A DNA stretch of 64,000 nt, from the NCBI GenBank assembly GCA_029211145.1, contig JARGEQ010000135.1, positions 1 to 64,000 of the forward strand, written 5' to 3'. Within the stretch, counting starts at the first letter, position 1. Every line of letters begins with the position of its first letter. This stretch comes from Marinimicrococcus flavescens (GTDB taxonomy: Bacteria; Pseudomonadota; Alphaproteobacteria; Geminicoccales; Geminicoccaceae). The translations under genes were made by a program, and so were the position numbers. The notes beneath the pieces were generated by a model that was given only the letters and a program-made list of their open reading frames with translations, was not told where the DNA came from and made no database searches. Below are positions 9,030 through 17,620 of this stretch, piece after piece.

Positions 9030-9593
9030 ATGCGTCTTGCCCTGCTGCCGATGGGCGTCGCCCTGGCCCTGACCGGCTGCCTCGAGGCAGGGGGCGGCAA
9101 GATGCCGTCCCAGCGCCCGGCGGTGAGCGTCGCCGACCAGGTGACCTCCGTCGACCGCCAGCTCGTGGTGGGCGGCTGGCAGTGCCGCGAGCTCAACCCC
9201 TATCCCGACGCGCCGATCGTCATCAACACCACGACCTTCTACCCCGACGGCTACTTCACCAGCCAGTCCACCGGGCAGGCGCAGGCCGGGCTGCCGATGG
9301 GCGGCTCCGGCACCGTGACCACCCGCGGCAGGTGGCGGGCCGAGGAGGGGCGGCTGGTGACCTCCGAGGTGGCCGCCGAGGCGGCGCGGGCGCCCGCGAC
9401 GGGGGCCGGCAACAGCGCCGACATCGTGGGCTCCGTGCTCTCGCAGATCGGGCCGCTGCTGGTCGGCGGGGGCCAGGCTGCACAGCCCCAGGGCGGCGCC
9501 AGCGAGGTGCTCGAGCTCACCCGCAGCACCATGGTTCTCAAGAGCCTCGACGTGCAGGATCCGCCCATCGTGACCTGCACCCGCACCTCCTGA
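9030..9593 (+). CDS. Putative lipoprotein of unknown function
   Basis: A 187-residue protein with a short lipoprotein signal (lipobox ALTGC, Cys17) and GGAG before the ATG. The mature part has Gly/Ala-rich linkers and two segments that look folded: VVGGWQCRELNPYPDAPIV with TTFYPDGYFTS, then GRWRAEEGRLVTSEV. These resemble small beta-rich domains that report on a calibration or substitution value, but I do not recognise a family. A second Cys (WQC) and one near the end (VTC) could pair. A strong hairpin follows the stop. Confidence 0.7.
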   Translation: MRLALLPMGVALALTGCLEAGGGKMPSQRPAVSVADQVTSVDRQLVVGGWQCRELNPYPDAPIVINTTTFYPDGYFTSQSTGQAQAGLPMGGSGTVTTRGRWRAEEGRLVTSEVAAEAARAPATGAGNSADIVGSVLSQIGPLLVGGGQAAQPQGGASEVLELTRSTMVLKSLDVQDPPIVTCTRTS

Positions 9594-9597
9594 GGTC

Positions 9598-9626
9598 GCA
9601 CCGCCCGCGCCCGGCGCGGGCGGTGC
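9598..9626. terminator. Bidirectional hairpin between convergent genes
   Basis: GCACCGCCCGCGC, a 3-base loop, then the exact complement GCGCGGGCGGTGC: a perfect 13-bp stem starting just after the lipoprotein TGA and ending just before the convergent small gene. There is no long T run, so termination may need Rho or simple convergent-transcript folding. Confidence 0.65.
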
Positions 9627-9628
9627 CT

Positions 9629-9823
9629 TCAGCCGCCGGGGCGCTTGCGCCCGTATTGGCCGGAGAGGAAAAGCTCCCACAAGCCCCAGCCGGTCATCCC
9701 CAGCGACAGCCAGAACCACAGGCTGCCGAGCTCGTTCCAGGCCTCCAGCGCCAGCCAGCCGAGACAGAAGCCCATGGCGGCGAGGCGCCGCCAGAGGGGC
9801 TCGAACCAAGCGTGGTACTGCAC
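9629..9823 (-). CDS. Small tryptophan-rich membrane protein
   Basis: A 64-residue protein starting at GTG 9823, 22 bases after the M20 peptidase stop on the same strand. Two hydrophobic helices are visible: LAAMGFCLGWLALEAW (about 14-29) and LWFWLSLGMTGWGLWELFL (about 35-53), with a basic tail QYGRKRPGG. Seven tryptophans in 64 residues is unusual. The frame stays open far upstream inside the peptidase gene in another frame, so the start is my choice from position and length. No family recognised. Confidence 0.5.
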   Translation of the reverse strand: MQYHAWFEPLWRRLAAMGFCLGWLALEAWNELGSLWFWLSLGMTGWGLWELFLSGQYGRKRPGG

Positions 9824-9845
9824 GGGCAGCGCCTCCCGCGCGGCG

Positions 9846-11228
9846 TCAGCCGCGCGGCTTCTCGCCCAGGTCCCAGAACAGGCCGGCCATGATCGCCAGG
9901 CCCTCGCGCACCACCGGCACCAGCATGTGCTCGTCGGGCGCGTGCTGGCTGCAGCCGCCATAGGAATGCGGGACCCAGACCATCGGCAGATCGAGGACCT
10001 CGGCGAAGATGTCGCCGGGCAGCGAGCCGCCGGTATTGGGCAGCAGGCCGGGCTTCTTTGCGGTGGTCTCCTCGACCGAGGCGCAGGCGAGGCGGATGTC
10101 GGGATGGTCCGGCTCGGTGCGCGAGGCGCCGAAGACGTTGGCGCGGGCCTGGACGATCTCGACCATCGAGAAGCCCTTGGCATCGAGATGGCGGCGCAGG
10201 GCCGGGGCGATGTCGTCGATGTCGGTGCCGACCACGAAGCGCAGCTGGCAGACTGCCTCGGCGGTGCCGGGAATGGCGTTCTGCGGGGCTTCGGGCGTGC
10301 CGGCGTGCAGGGTCAGGATCTCCAGCGTGTTCCAGCCGAAGAGCTGCTCGGCCGGGGTGAGGCCGGGCTCGCCCCATTCGGGGTCGATCTCGGGAGCACC
10401 GGGGCCACCCACCGGCAGGTCCTTCAACGCCTCGCGCACGGCGGGGGTGAGGCTGGTGGGGCGCCACTCGGGGATCAGGATGCGGCCCCTGGCGTCGGTG
10501 ATGCTGGCCAGGGCATGCGCCAGCACGACCGCCGGGTTGGTCAGCAGGCCGCCCCAGTTGCCGCTGTGGTGGGCACCCTCGCGGCAGCTCACCTTGAGCC
10601 GCAGCGGCATGCCGCCGCGATTGCCGCAATAGATGGTGGGCAGGCCGATCTCGAGGCGCGGCCCGTCGGAGGCCACCAGGAGGTCGGCGGCCAGAAGCTC
10701 GCGCTGCTGCTCGCAGAAGATGCGCAGGCCGGGCGAGCCGGTCTCCTCGCTGGTCTCGATCAGCACGGTGAGGTTGAAGCCCAGCCTGCCGCGGGTCGCC
10801 AGCACCGCCTCGAGGGCGGCGAGATTGATCGTGTGCTGCCCCTTGTTGTCGGCGGTGCCGCGGCCGTAGAGGCGCTCGCCGTCGCGCTGCAGCGTCCACG
10901 GATCGCGGCCCTCGGCCCAGCGCCCTTCCATGCCGCGGACGGTGTCGCCGTGTCCGTAGGTGAGGACGGTCGGCAGGGTCGGATCCTCGATGCGCCGCGC
11001 CACCAGGAAGGGGCCGCCGGCGGGATCGGGATTGTCGAAGACGCGGGCCTCGGCGCCTAGCGCCGCCATGGCGGGGAGCATGTCCTCCTCCAGATAGCGG
11101 CGCAGCTCGGCAGCACGCTCGGGGTTCTGGCTTTCGGTGCGGAAGGCGACGCGGCGGGCCAGCACCTCCTCGAAGCGGCCCTCGTCGAGGAAGGCCTGGG
11201 CGCTGGCGATGGCGGCGGACCGGGTCAT
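9846..11228 (-). CDS. M20-family metallopeptidase (dipeptidase/deacylase)
   Basis: A 460-residue di-zinc hydrolase of family M20. Zinc ligands and catalytic residues are visible in order: YGHGDTV (His, Asp), GRGTADNKGQ (bridging Asp), ETSEETGSPG (general-base Glu pair), LVASDGP (Asp), and the C-terminal His in SYGGCSQHAPDEHM. The insert of about 110 residues between the two halves is the dimerisation domain. Related enzymes cleave dipeptides or N-acyl amino acids; the substrate cannot be set here. No strong ribosome binding site is seen before the ATG. It is the first gene of a two-gene minus-strand unit with the small membrane protein. Confidence 0.88.
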   Translation of the reverse strand: MTRSAAIASAQAFLDEGRFEEVLARRVAFRTESQNPERAAELRRYLEEDMLPAMAALGAEARVFDNPDPAGGPFLVARRIEDPTLPTVLTYGHGDTVRGMEGRWAEGRDPWTLQRDGERLYGRGTADNKGQHTINLAALEAVLATRGRLGFNLTVLIETSEETGSPGLRIFCEQQRELLAADLLVASDGPRLEIGLPTIYCGNRGGMPLRLKVSCREGAHHSGNWGGLLTNPAVVLAHALASITDARGRILIPEWRPTSLTPAVREALKDLPVGGPGAPEIDPEWGEPGLTPAEQLFGWNTLEILTLHAGTPEAPQNAIPGTAEAVCQLRFVVGTDIDDIAPALRRHLDAKGFSMVEIVQARANVFGASRTEPDHPDIRLACASVEETTAKKPGLLPNTGGSLPGDIFAEVLDLPMVWVPHSYGGCSQHAPDEHMLVPVVREGLAIMAGLFWDLGEKPRG

Positions 11229-11294
11229 GGGGCAGAAACCTTCGAAGGCGGGCTGGCGGAAGCGGGCCGGCGATGGCGGGACACGAAAAGGAAA

Positions 11295-11320
11295 CGGCGC
11301 CCCGAAGGGCGCCGTTCTCT
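11295..11320. terminator. Bidirectional intrinsic terminator
   Basis: CGGCGCCC-CGAA-GGGCGCCG is a perfect 8-bp stem. On the minus strand it is followed by TTTCCTTTTC and on the plus strand by TTCTCTTCT. It ends transcription of the aminotransferase, whose stop is at 11337. Confidence 0.75.
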
Positions 11321-11336
11321 TCTCGGCAGGCGGGGC

Positions 11337-12719
11337 TCAGGCGGCCTTGGGAAGGACGCCGGCCACGTCGTCGAGGGCCGCGGTGAGGCGGTCGAAGAGC
11401 TGGTCGATCTCGGCCTCGGTGATGATCAGCGGCGGGCAGATGCCGACAGCATCACCCGGCAGCGGGCGCAGGATCAGGCCGTGCGCGAGGCAGCGGCCGG
11501 TGACCTGCGGGGCCACCTTGGCCGACACCTCGAACGGCTCGCGGGTCTTCTTGTCGCGCACCAGCTCGATGGCGCCGATCAGGCCGACGCCGCGGGCCTC
11601 GCCCACCAGCGGGTGGTCGGCCAGCTGCGCCAGCCGCTTCTGGAAGTGCGGCGAGACCGCGCGGACGTGCTCGCCGGTCTTGTCCTCCTCGTAGATCTTC
11701 AGCGTCTCGAGGGCCACGGCTGCTGCGACCGGATGGCCGCCATAGGTGTAGCCCATGCCGAGATTGCCGTGCTTGGCGGAGAAGTCGGCGATGACCTCGT
11801 AGAAGTCCTGGCTCATCAGCACCGCCGAGATCGGCAGGTAGGAGGCGCTGAGCTGCTTGGCGCAGGTGAGGATGTCAGGCTGGATGTTGTAGGTGTCGCA
11901 GCCCCAGGTATTGCCGGTGCGGTAAAAGCCGTTGATGACCTCGTCGGCCACGAACAGCACGTCGTGCTTCTTGAGGACCGCCTGGACCTTCTCGAAATAG
12001 CCCTTGGGCGGCACCACCACGCCGCCCGCACCCATCACCGGCTCGGCCACGAAGGCTGCCACGGTGTCTGCGCCGAGCGAGCGGATCAGCGTGTCGACCT
12101 CGTTGGCGAGGCGCGTGGAGAACTCCTCCTCGCTCTCGCCGGGCAGGCCCTCGCGATACCAGGAGGGGGCGGTGACGTGGAAGAAGCGGTCCGACATCGG
12201 CAGGTCGAAGCCGGCCCGGGCGTAGGGCAGCCCGGTGAGATGGCCGGCCGCCAGGGTGATGCCGTGATAGGCGCGCCGGCGGGCGATGATGCGCTTCTTC
12301 TCGGGCTTGCCGCGGGCGTTGTTGTAGTACCAGATCAGCTTGATGGCGGTGTCGTTGGCCTCGGACCCCGAGTTCATCAGGAAGGCCTTGGTGACCGACG
12401 CCGGGGCCATCTGCACCAGCTTCTCGCTGAGCTCGATCACCGGCTCGGAGGAGCGGTGCGAGAAGGTGTGGGTGTACGGCATCCGCTCGAGCTGACGGCG
12501 CGCCGCCTCGACCAGGCGCTTCTCGCTGAAGCCCAGCGAGGAGCACCACAGGCCGGCGAGGCCCTCGAGGTACTTCTTGCCCTCGTCGTCGCTGACCCAG
12601 ACGCCTTCGCCGCCGGTGATGACCAGCGGACCCTGCTCCTCGTGCTGGCGCAGGTTGGTGTACCCATGAACGGTATAGGCAATATCGCGCGCTGCGAGCG
12701 AATTCGGCGCCGAGCTCAT
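11337..12719 (-). CDS. Class III aminotransferase (omega-aminotransferase type)
   Basis: A 460-residue PLP-dependent fold-type I aminotransferase. Visible family features are LNSGSEANDTAIKL (phosphate site), RRRAYHGITLAAG, the VADEVINGFYRTG segment with the PLP-binding Asp, and ILTCAKQLSASYLPISAV with the Schiff-base Lys. These fit the pyruvate- or ketoglutarate-dependent omega-amino-acid/diamine group. The start ATG at 12719 follows GGGGAG by seven bases; longer in-frame starts have no such signal. It is divergent from hemH across 163 bases and has its own terminator. The amine donor is unknown. Confidence 0.87.
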   Translation of the reverse strand: MSSAPNSLAARDIAYTVHGYTNLRQHEEQGPLVITGGEGVWVSDDEGKKYLEGLAGLWCSSLGFSEKRLVEAARRQLERMPYTHTFSHRSSEPVIELSEKLVQMAPASVTKAFLMNSGSEANDTAIKLIWYYNNARGKPEKKRIIARRRAYHGITLAAGHLTGLPYARAGFDLPMSDRFFHVTAPSWYREGLPGESEEEFSTRLANEVDTLIRSLGADTVAAFVAEPVMGAGGVVVPPKGYFEKVQAVLKKHDVLFVADEVINGFYRTGNTWGCDTYNIQPDILTCAKQLSASYLPISAVLMSQDFYEVIADFSAKHGNLGMGYTYGGHPVAAAVALETLKIYEEDKTGEHVRAVSPHFQKRLAQLADHPLVGEARGVGLIGAIELVRDKKTREPFEVSAKVAPQVTGRCLAHGLILRPLPGDAVGICPPLIITEAEIDQLFDRLTAALDDVAGVLPKAA

Positions 12720-12882
12720 GACTGACTCCCCGAACCGGCCGCCCTCGGGCAGCCGGCTGTCTTGGTGGCTGTTGTAACCGGCCGGGACTGTACCAACGCG
12801 CCCTTCCGGCAGCAACGTGAGCGCTGGCTTGTCTGGCGTGTTCCAGCGCATATCTCCTCGGCGTCGAGCGGGAGATGAAGGC

Positions 12883-13962
12883 ATGACCGATACCAGCGCC
12901 ACGACGGCGCCGCGCGAGGCCCCGGGCGAGGCCGCCACAGGGCCGCTGCCGGCCGGACATCCGCGGATTCCGGCCGCCCGCACGGGCGTCGTGCTGCTCA
13001 ATCTCGGCACGCCGGATGGCACCGGCTACTTCCCGATGCGGCGCTATCTCTCGGAGTTTCTGTCGGATCGCCGGGTGATCGACTACTCGCCGCTGTTCTG
13101 GCAGCCGCTGCTGCAGGGCGTCATCCTGTCGCGGCGTCCCTTCAAGTCGGGGCACGCCTACGCCACGATCTGGAACAAGGAGCGCGACGAGAGCCCGCTC
13201 AAGACGGTCACCCGCTCCCAGGCAGAGCGGCTCGCCGCGCGCCTCGAGGCCCGTGCGCCGGGTCTCGTGGTCGACTGGGCGATGCGCTACGGCAACCCGT
13301 CGACCGACTCGGTGCTCGACCGGCTGGTGGGCGAGGGCTGCCGGCGGCTCGTGCTGATGGCGCTCTATCCGCAATATGCCGCCCCCACCACCGCCACCGC
13401 CTACGACAAGGCCTTCGATGCCCTCAAGCAGATGCGCTGGCAGCCGGCGGTCCGCACGATGGGGCCCTATCACGACCATCCGACCTATATCCGCCTGCTG
13501 GCGGACAGCGTGCGCAGCCATCTGGCCGGGCTGGACTGGGAGCCCGAGCGGCTGGTGATGTCCTATCACGGGGTGCCCAAGCGGTTCCTCATCGAGGGCG
13601 ACCCCTATCACTGCCACTGCCAGAAGACGACGCGGCTGGTGCGCGAGGCGCTGGGCTGGGCGCCCGAGCGGGTGATGACCGTGTTCCAGTCGCGCTTCGG
13701 CCCCGAGGAATGGCTCCAGCCCTATCTCGACAAGACGCTCGAGAGCCTGCCGGGCGAGGGGGTGAGGAAGGTGGCGGTGATCTCGCCGGCCTTCGCCACC
13801 GACTGTCTCGAGACGCTGGAAGAGATCGCCATCGCCGGCAAGGAGAGCTTCCTCGCGAGCGGCGGCGAGGCGTTCGCCTACATTCCCTGCCTCAACGACA
13901 GCGACGGGCATATCGATCTGCTCGAGGAGCTGGCGCTGACCGAGCTGGGCGGCTGGATCTGA
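12883..13962 (+). CDS. hemH: Ferrochelatase
   Basis: A 359-residue enzyme that inserts Fe(II) into protoporphyrin IX to make haem at the inner face of the membrane. Signatures: VVLLNLGTPD at the start of the fold, FKSGHAYATIWN, LYPQYAAPTTAT, the metal-site MSYHGVPKR, and the acidic helix AFATDCLETLEE. The segment YHCHCQKTTRLV contributes two Cys that in some homologues bind a [2Fe-2S] cluster, but the classical C-terminal cluster motif is absent. The start ATG follows GGGAG. The first 30 residues are low-complexity and probably disordered. Confidence 0.95.
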   Translation: MTDTSATTAPREAPGEAATGPLPAGHPRIPAARTGVVLLNLGTPDGTGYFPMRRYLSEFLSDRRVIDYSPLFWQPLLQGVILSRRPFKSGHAYATIWNKERDESPLKTVTRSQAERLAARLEARAPGLVVDWAMRYGNPSTDSVLDRLVGEGCRRLVLMALYPQYAAPTTATAYDKAFDALKQMRWQPAVRTMGPYHDHPTYIRLLADSVRSHLAGLDWEPERLVMSYHGVPKRFLIEGDPYHCHCQKTTRLVREALGWAPERVMTVFQSRFGPEEWLQPYLDKTLESLPGEGVRKVAVISPAFATDCLETLEEIAIAGKESFLASGGEAFAYIPCLNDSDGHIDLLEELALTELGGWI

Positions 13963-14008
13963 GGTCGGCCCCTCGTCACCGGCGGCGGCATCGGCTAGGA
14001 CACGGGCC

Positions 14009-15208
14009 GTGGCGCCAGCACAACCGGGATGCGCGGCCTTGCCCCTGAAGGCTCTCGACGAGAAGGTGGAGCGCGGCGAGCTCCGGTTCGACCCAAGGCA
14101 GCGCGCGGCGGCCGAGCGGCTCGACCGCCTGGCGGCCGAGCTGGCGGCCTGGAAGCCGGCCCCGCCGCGCCCGTCCGGCGGCTTTCTCGCGCGGCTTCTG
14201 GGCGGCCGGGCAGAGCCCGCGGCACCGCCGCCGCAGGGCGTCTACCTCCACGGCGATGTCGGCCGCGGCAAGTCGATGCTCATGGACCTCTTCGTGGCGC
14301 AGGCGCCGCTCGCGAAGAAGCGCCGGGTGCATTTCCACGAGTTCATGCTGGAGGCCCAGCGGCGCCTGCACGCGATCCGCCAGGAGGGCGGCGACGATCC
14401 GCTCCGCCGGCTCGCCGCCGAGCTGGCGAAGGAGCAGCGCCTGCTCTGCTTCGACGAGTTCCACGTCGTCAACATCGCCGACGCGATGATCCTGGGACGG
14501 CTGTTCGAGGGCCTGTTCGAGGAGGGCGTGGTGGTGGTCGCGACCTCCAACTGGCCGCCGCGCCGGCTCTACGAGAACGGCCTCAACCGCGAGCGCTTCC
14601 TGCCGTTCATCGAGCTGCTGGTGGAAAGGCTCGACGTGCTGGCCCTGGACGGGCCGGTCGACTACCGCCTCAGCCGGCTGCGCGACATGCCGGTCTATCT
14701 GAGCCCGCTCGGGCCCTTCGCCGAGGCCAGGCTCGAGGAGATCTTCGCGACCCTCACCGATGGAGCCACGGGCGCGCCGGAGGAGGTCGAGGTAGGCAGC
14801 CGGCGGCTGGCCGTGCCGCGCGCCGCTGCCGGCGTCGCGGTCTTCGAGTTTGCCGATCTGTGCGAGCGGGCGCTGGGGGCCGCCGACTATCTGGCGCTCA
14901 CCGAGCGCTACCACTCGCTGATGCTCGAGAACGTGCCGCTGCTCACCCCCGACCGGCGCAACGAGGCGCGGCGTTTCATGACGCTGGTCGACGCCCTCTA
15001 CGAGCGCCGCGTGATGCTGTTCCTCTCTGCCGAGGCGCCGCCCGAGCGGCTCTATCCCGAAGGCGACGGCGCGTTCGAGTTCCAGCGCACCGTGAGCCGC
15101 CTGATGGAGATGCAGTCCTCCTCCTGGCTCGAGGCCTGCCGCGACCGCCGCGCCGACTCGCTGCCCGCCTCCTTCACGCCCTTTGCGCTGACCAACGACC
15201 TCGTCTGA
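14009..15208 (+). CDS. zapE: Cell division ATPase ZapE (AFG1-like)
   Basis: A 399-residue P-loop ATPase. Walker A is GDVGRGKSM (residues 82-90), Walker B is LLCFDEFHV, and the sensor-1 segment is VATSNWPP; NGLNRERFLPFI and RFMTLVDALYERR are also typical of the AFG1/ZapE family. In Escherichia coli ZapE acts on the Z ring during constriction under stress. The start GTG is 46 bases after the hemH stop with only a weak AGGAC ahead, so the start is moderately certain. It is probably in the hemH transcript. Confidence 0.9.
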   Translation: MAPAQPGCAALPLKALDEKVERGELRFDPRQRAAAERLDRLAAELAAWKPAPPRPSGGFLARLLGGRAEPAAPPPQGVYLHGDVGRGKSMLMDLFVAQAPLAKKRRVHFHEFMLEAQRRLHAIRQEGGDDPLRRLAAELAKEQRLLCFDEFHVVNIADAMILGRLFEGLFEEGVVVVATSNWPPRRLYENGLNRERFLPFIELLVERLDVLALDGPVDYRLSRLRDMPVYLSPLGPFAEARLEEIFATLTDGATGAPEEVEVGSRRLAVPRAAAGVAVFEFADLCERALGAADYLALTERYHSLMLENVPLLTPDRRNEARRFMTLVDALYERRVMLFLSAEAPPERLYPEGDGAFEFQRTVSRLMEMQSSSWLEACRDRRADSLPASFTPFALTNDLV

Positions 15209-15216
15209 AGCGGGGT

Positions 15217-15246
15217 TTGCCAGACGGGTTTATCTACCGGTAGGAT
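15217..15246 (+). promoter_or_regulatory. Candidate promoter of the diguanylate cyclase
   Basis: TTGCCA (15217-15222), an 18-base spacer and TAGGAT (15241-15246) fit a sigma-70 promoter. A 10-bp palindrome CTACCGGTAG (15234-15243) overlaps the -10 region, as an operator would. Predicted transcript starts near 15253, leaving a leader of about 75 bases. Confidence 0.4.
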
Positions 15247-15288
15247 ACCAATAACGGCAGAGCCCTTCGCATAAGGAGAGGAAAGCGT

Positions 15289-15324
15289 CTGCCGTGCGTT
15301 GCTTGTCCCTTGCACGGCAGTTTT
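15289..15324 (+). promoter_or_regulatory. Leader hairpin between ribosome binding site and start codon
   Basis: CTGCCGTGC (15289-15297) and GCACGGCAG (15312-15320) form a perfect 9-bp stem with a 14-base loop, followed by TTTT. The only good purine-rich site, GGAGAGG (15275-15281), lies upstream of it, while the ATG (15329) lies downstream. The element could be a leader terminator or could hold the ribosome site close to the start when folded. Confidence 0.55.
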
Positions 15325-15328
15325 CACA

Positions 15329-17020
15329 ATGCGGCTGCTCGATCGGTTTTCCCTCGGTCTCCAGATCGGGGCGCTGGTGGCACTTCTCGGGCTCCTGCTG
15401 ACGGGCGCCGTGGCCTACGGCGCCGGGACCGCCGGGGCGCGTGCGCTGGCCGATCTGGCTGGCCAGCGGCTGCTCGCCGTCGCCGCCAATGCTGCCCACC
15501 AGCTCGACCGCAACATGTTCGAGCGCCGCCGCGAGATCTCCTTCCTTGCCAACCTGGAGCAGGTCGCCACCGCGGCGGCGGGCGGCGAGACCGCGGGCCT
15601 TCGCGTCCTGCTCGACGCCCTGCGCGAGGGCTTCTCGCACTATGCCTGGCTCGGCCTCGCCGACCGCGAGGGCATGTCGGTGGCCGCCAGCGACAGGGCG
15701 CTCGAGGGCCGCTCGATGGCCGGATGGGGCTGGTTCGAGCGCGGCCGGCGCGGGCTCACGGTGGGCGATCTGCACGACGCGGGCCAGCTTCAGGCGCTGC
15801 AGGACGGCGACGAGCTGGTCCGCTTTCTCGACATCGGCGCCCCGGTGCGCGGCCGTGACGGCCAGGTGACGGGCGTGGTCGGCGCGTATCTGAGCTGGGC
15901 CTGGGCCGAGGAGCTGCGGCAGCGGGCGCTGCAGCTCGAGGATCTGCTGGCGGGCGTGCAGCTCACCTTGTTGGATCCCGAGGGGGGCCATCTCATGGGA
16001 CCGCGTCTGCCGGCCGGGGATCTCGTGGAGCTTTTGCACCTGCGCGAGGCCGGGCGGCTGGCCTCGGGCTTCCTCGAGCGCGGCGACCGGCGCGAGGGCA
16101 ACCTCTACGCCTTCGCCGAGAGCGAGGGCTACCGGGCCTTTCCCGGCCTGGGATGGCTCGTCGTCGCGCGTCAGCCGAGCGCGGTGGCCTTTGCCGAGGT
16201 GGTCGCGCTGGAGCGGGCGATCGGCCTGCTGGGCCTTGCCGGCGCGCTGGTTGGCTGCCTGGCTGCCGGGCTGCTAGCGCATCGCCTGACCGGTCCGCTG
16301 CGCCGCCTGGCCGCCGAGGCGCGGGCGATCAGCCGGGGCGAGGACGGCATGCTCTCGCGCTCCTACGGTGCCGCCGAGCTGGCCGAGCTGTCGCTTGCCC
16401 TGCGGGCCCTGCTGCGCCGGCTGGGCGGCGCCGACCGCAAGCTCCGCCGTACCCGCGACAGCGTGGCGACGGCGCAGGCCGAGCGCGACCGCTTCCGCGC
16501 CCTTGCGACCATCGACCCGCTCAGTGGCCTGCTCAACCGGCGCGCTTTGTTCGAGGCGGCGGCGCCTGCCTTAGCCGCGGCCAGCCAGCACGACCGGCCG
16601 CTTGCGGTGGTGACGTTCGACATCGACCATTTCAAGCGGGTCAACGACACGTTCGGCCATGCCACGGGCGACGAGGTGATTCGCTTTCTCTCCGCGCTTG
16701 CCCGCGAGCTGTCGCGCGACGGGGACATGGTGGCGCGGTTCGGCGGCGAGGAGTTTCTCGCGGTGCTGCCTGGCGCCACGCTCGGCAAGGCCGTCGCCTA
16801 TGCCGAACGGGTGCGCCGCGCCGTGGAGGCCGCACGGGTGGTGCACGGCGAGGCCGAAGTGAGGATCACGGTGAGCGCCGGCTGCAGCATTGTGCTGGCC
16901 GGCGACCGCGACCTGCAGAGCGCCATCGACCGGGCCGACGCGGCGCTCTACGAGGCGAAGGCCGCAGGCCGCAACCGGGTGCGGCGGGCAGCCCCGGTGC
17001 GCATCGGGCACGCCGCTTGA
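15329..17020 (+). CDS. Membrane-bound diguanylate cyclase
   Basis: A 563-residue enzyme making cyclic di-GMP from two GTP. Helix 1 (about 10-33) and helix 2 (about 290-315) flank a periplasmic sensor domain of some 255 residues, like double-Cache sensors. A HAMP-like stretch (HRLTGPLRRLAAEA) follows, and then a GGDEF domain from about residue 395. The catalytic motif is GGEEF (472-476) and the product-inhibition I-site RDGD is at 463-466, so both activity and feedback look intact. I chose ATG 15329; TTG 15299 is the only other in-frame start. Leader structure is described separately. Confidence 0.93.
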   Translation: MRLLDRFSLGLQIGALVALLGLLLTGAVAYGAGTAGARALADLAGQRLLAVAANAAHQLDRNMFERRREISFLANLEQVATAAAGGETAGLRVLLDALREGFSHYAWLGLADREGMSVAASDRALEGRSMAGWGWFERGRRGLTVGDLHDAGQLQALQDGDELVRFLDIGAPVRGRDGQVTGVVGAYLSWAWAEELRQRALQLEDLLAGVQLTLLDPEGGHLMGPRLPAGDLVELLHLREAGRLASGFLERGDRREGNLYAFAESEGYRAFPGLGWLVVARQPSAVAFAEVVALERAIGLLGLAGALVGCLAAGLLAHRLTGPLRRLAAEARAISRGEDGMLSRSYGAAELAELSLALRALLRRLGGADRKLRRTRDSVATAQAERDRFRALATIDPLSGLLNRRALFEAAAPALAAASQHDRPLAVVTFDIDHFKRVNDTFGHATGDEVIRFLSALARELSRDGDMVARFGGEEFLAVLPGATLGKAVAYAERVRRAVEAARVVHGEAEVRITVSAGCSIVLAGDRDLQSAIDRADAALYEAKAAGRNRVRRAAPVRIGHAA

Positions 17021-17032
17021 AGCCGGGTGCGC

Positions 17033-17620
17033 TCAGGGGCGTGGCATTGCCCGCCAGCCGGTGCGCAGCGCCAGGCTGCCGCGCTCCAGCAGGAACCAGT
17101 TGCCGCCGCCAGCACCCGGCTGGTCGAGCCGGCGGCTGATCGGGACGGCCATGGCGTGGGCCATGAGCAGCGCGCCGACGCCGCCGTGGGCCACCACGGC
17201 GAGCGAGCTGCCGGGCGGCGTGCCGCGATCGATCCGGCGGACCGCCTCCACCACCCGCGCCTGCGCGTCGACGGCGCGCTCCCAGCCACGCACGCTCTCC
17301 TCGGGCCGCGCGAAGAACGCGTCGGCGACACGCTCGAACTCCGCGGGCGGCAGGAAGCCGGTGGCCGAGCGGTTGTTCTCGTGCAGCGCCGGCTCGACCT
17401 CGGCTGTGAGGCCGAGCGCCTGCGCCAGGATCGCCGCCGTGTCGCGGGCCTTGCGCTCGGCGCTGGAGACGATGCGGGCGACCCCGCCCAGCGCCGGCTC
17501 GACCGCGAACAGCGCGGTGCGGGCGCGGCCGAGCGGCGAGAGCGGCCAGTCGGGCACCGGTACCGCCGGGTCGATGACGACCTCGGGATGGGTGATCAGG
17601 AGGATCGCCGGCGGTCTCAT
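17033..17620 (-). CDS. Histidine-phosphatase-fold protein with altered RHG motif
   Basis: A 195-residue protein of the phosphoglycerate-mutase-like fold. The second Arg-containing motif (SSAERKARDTA), the acidic HENNRSATGF segment and the late catalytic His (VVAHGGVG) are in place. The first motif, normally RHG, reads THPEV, so the usual phosphate-binding Arg is replaced by Thr while the nucleophilic His stays. It may still be active or may only bind. The ATG overlaps the stop of the extensin-like gene (ATGA), so the two are co-translated. Confidence 0.8.
   Translation of the reverse strand: MRPPAILLITHPEVVIDPAVPVPDWPLSPLGRARTALFAVEPALGGVARIVSSAERKARDTAAILAQALGLTAEVEPALHENNRSATGFLPPAEFERVADAFFARPEESVRGWERAVDAQARVVEAVRRIDRGTPPGSSLAVVAHGGVGALLMAHAMAVPISRRLDQPGAGGGNWFLLERGSLALRTGWRAMPRP

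Noticed and set aside
12720..12882. Regulatory structure between the aminotransferase and hemH
   Set aside because: Only short, imperfect GC-rich inverted repeats were found, no better than background.
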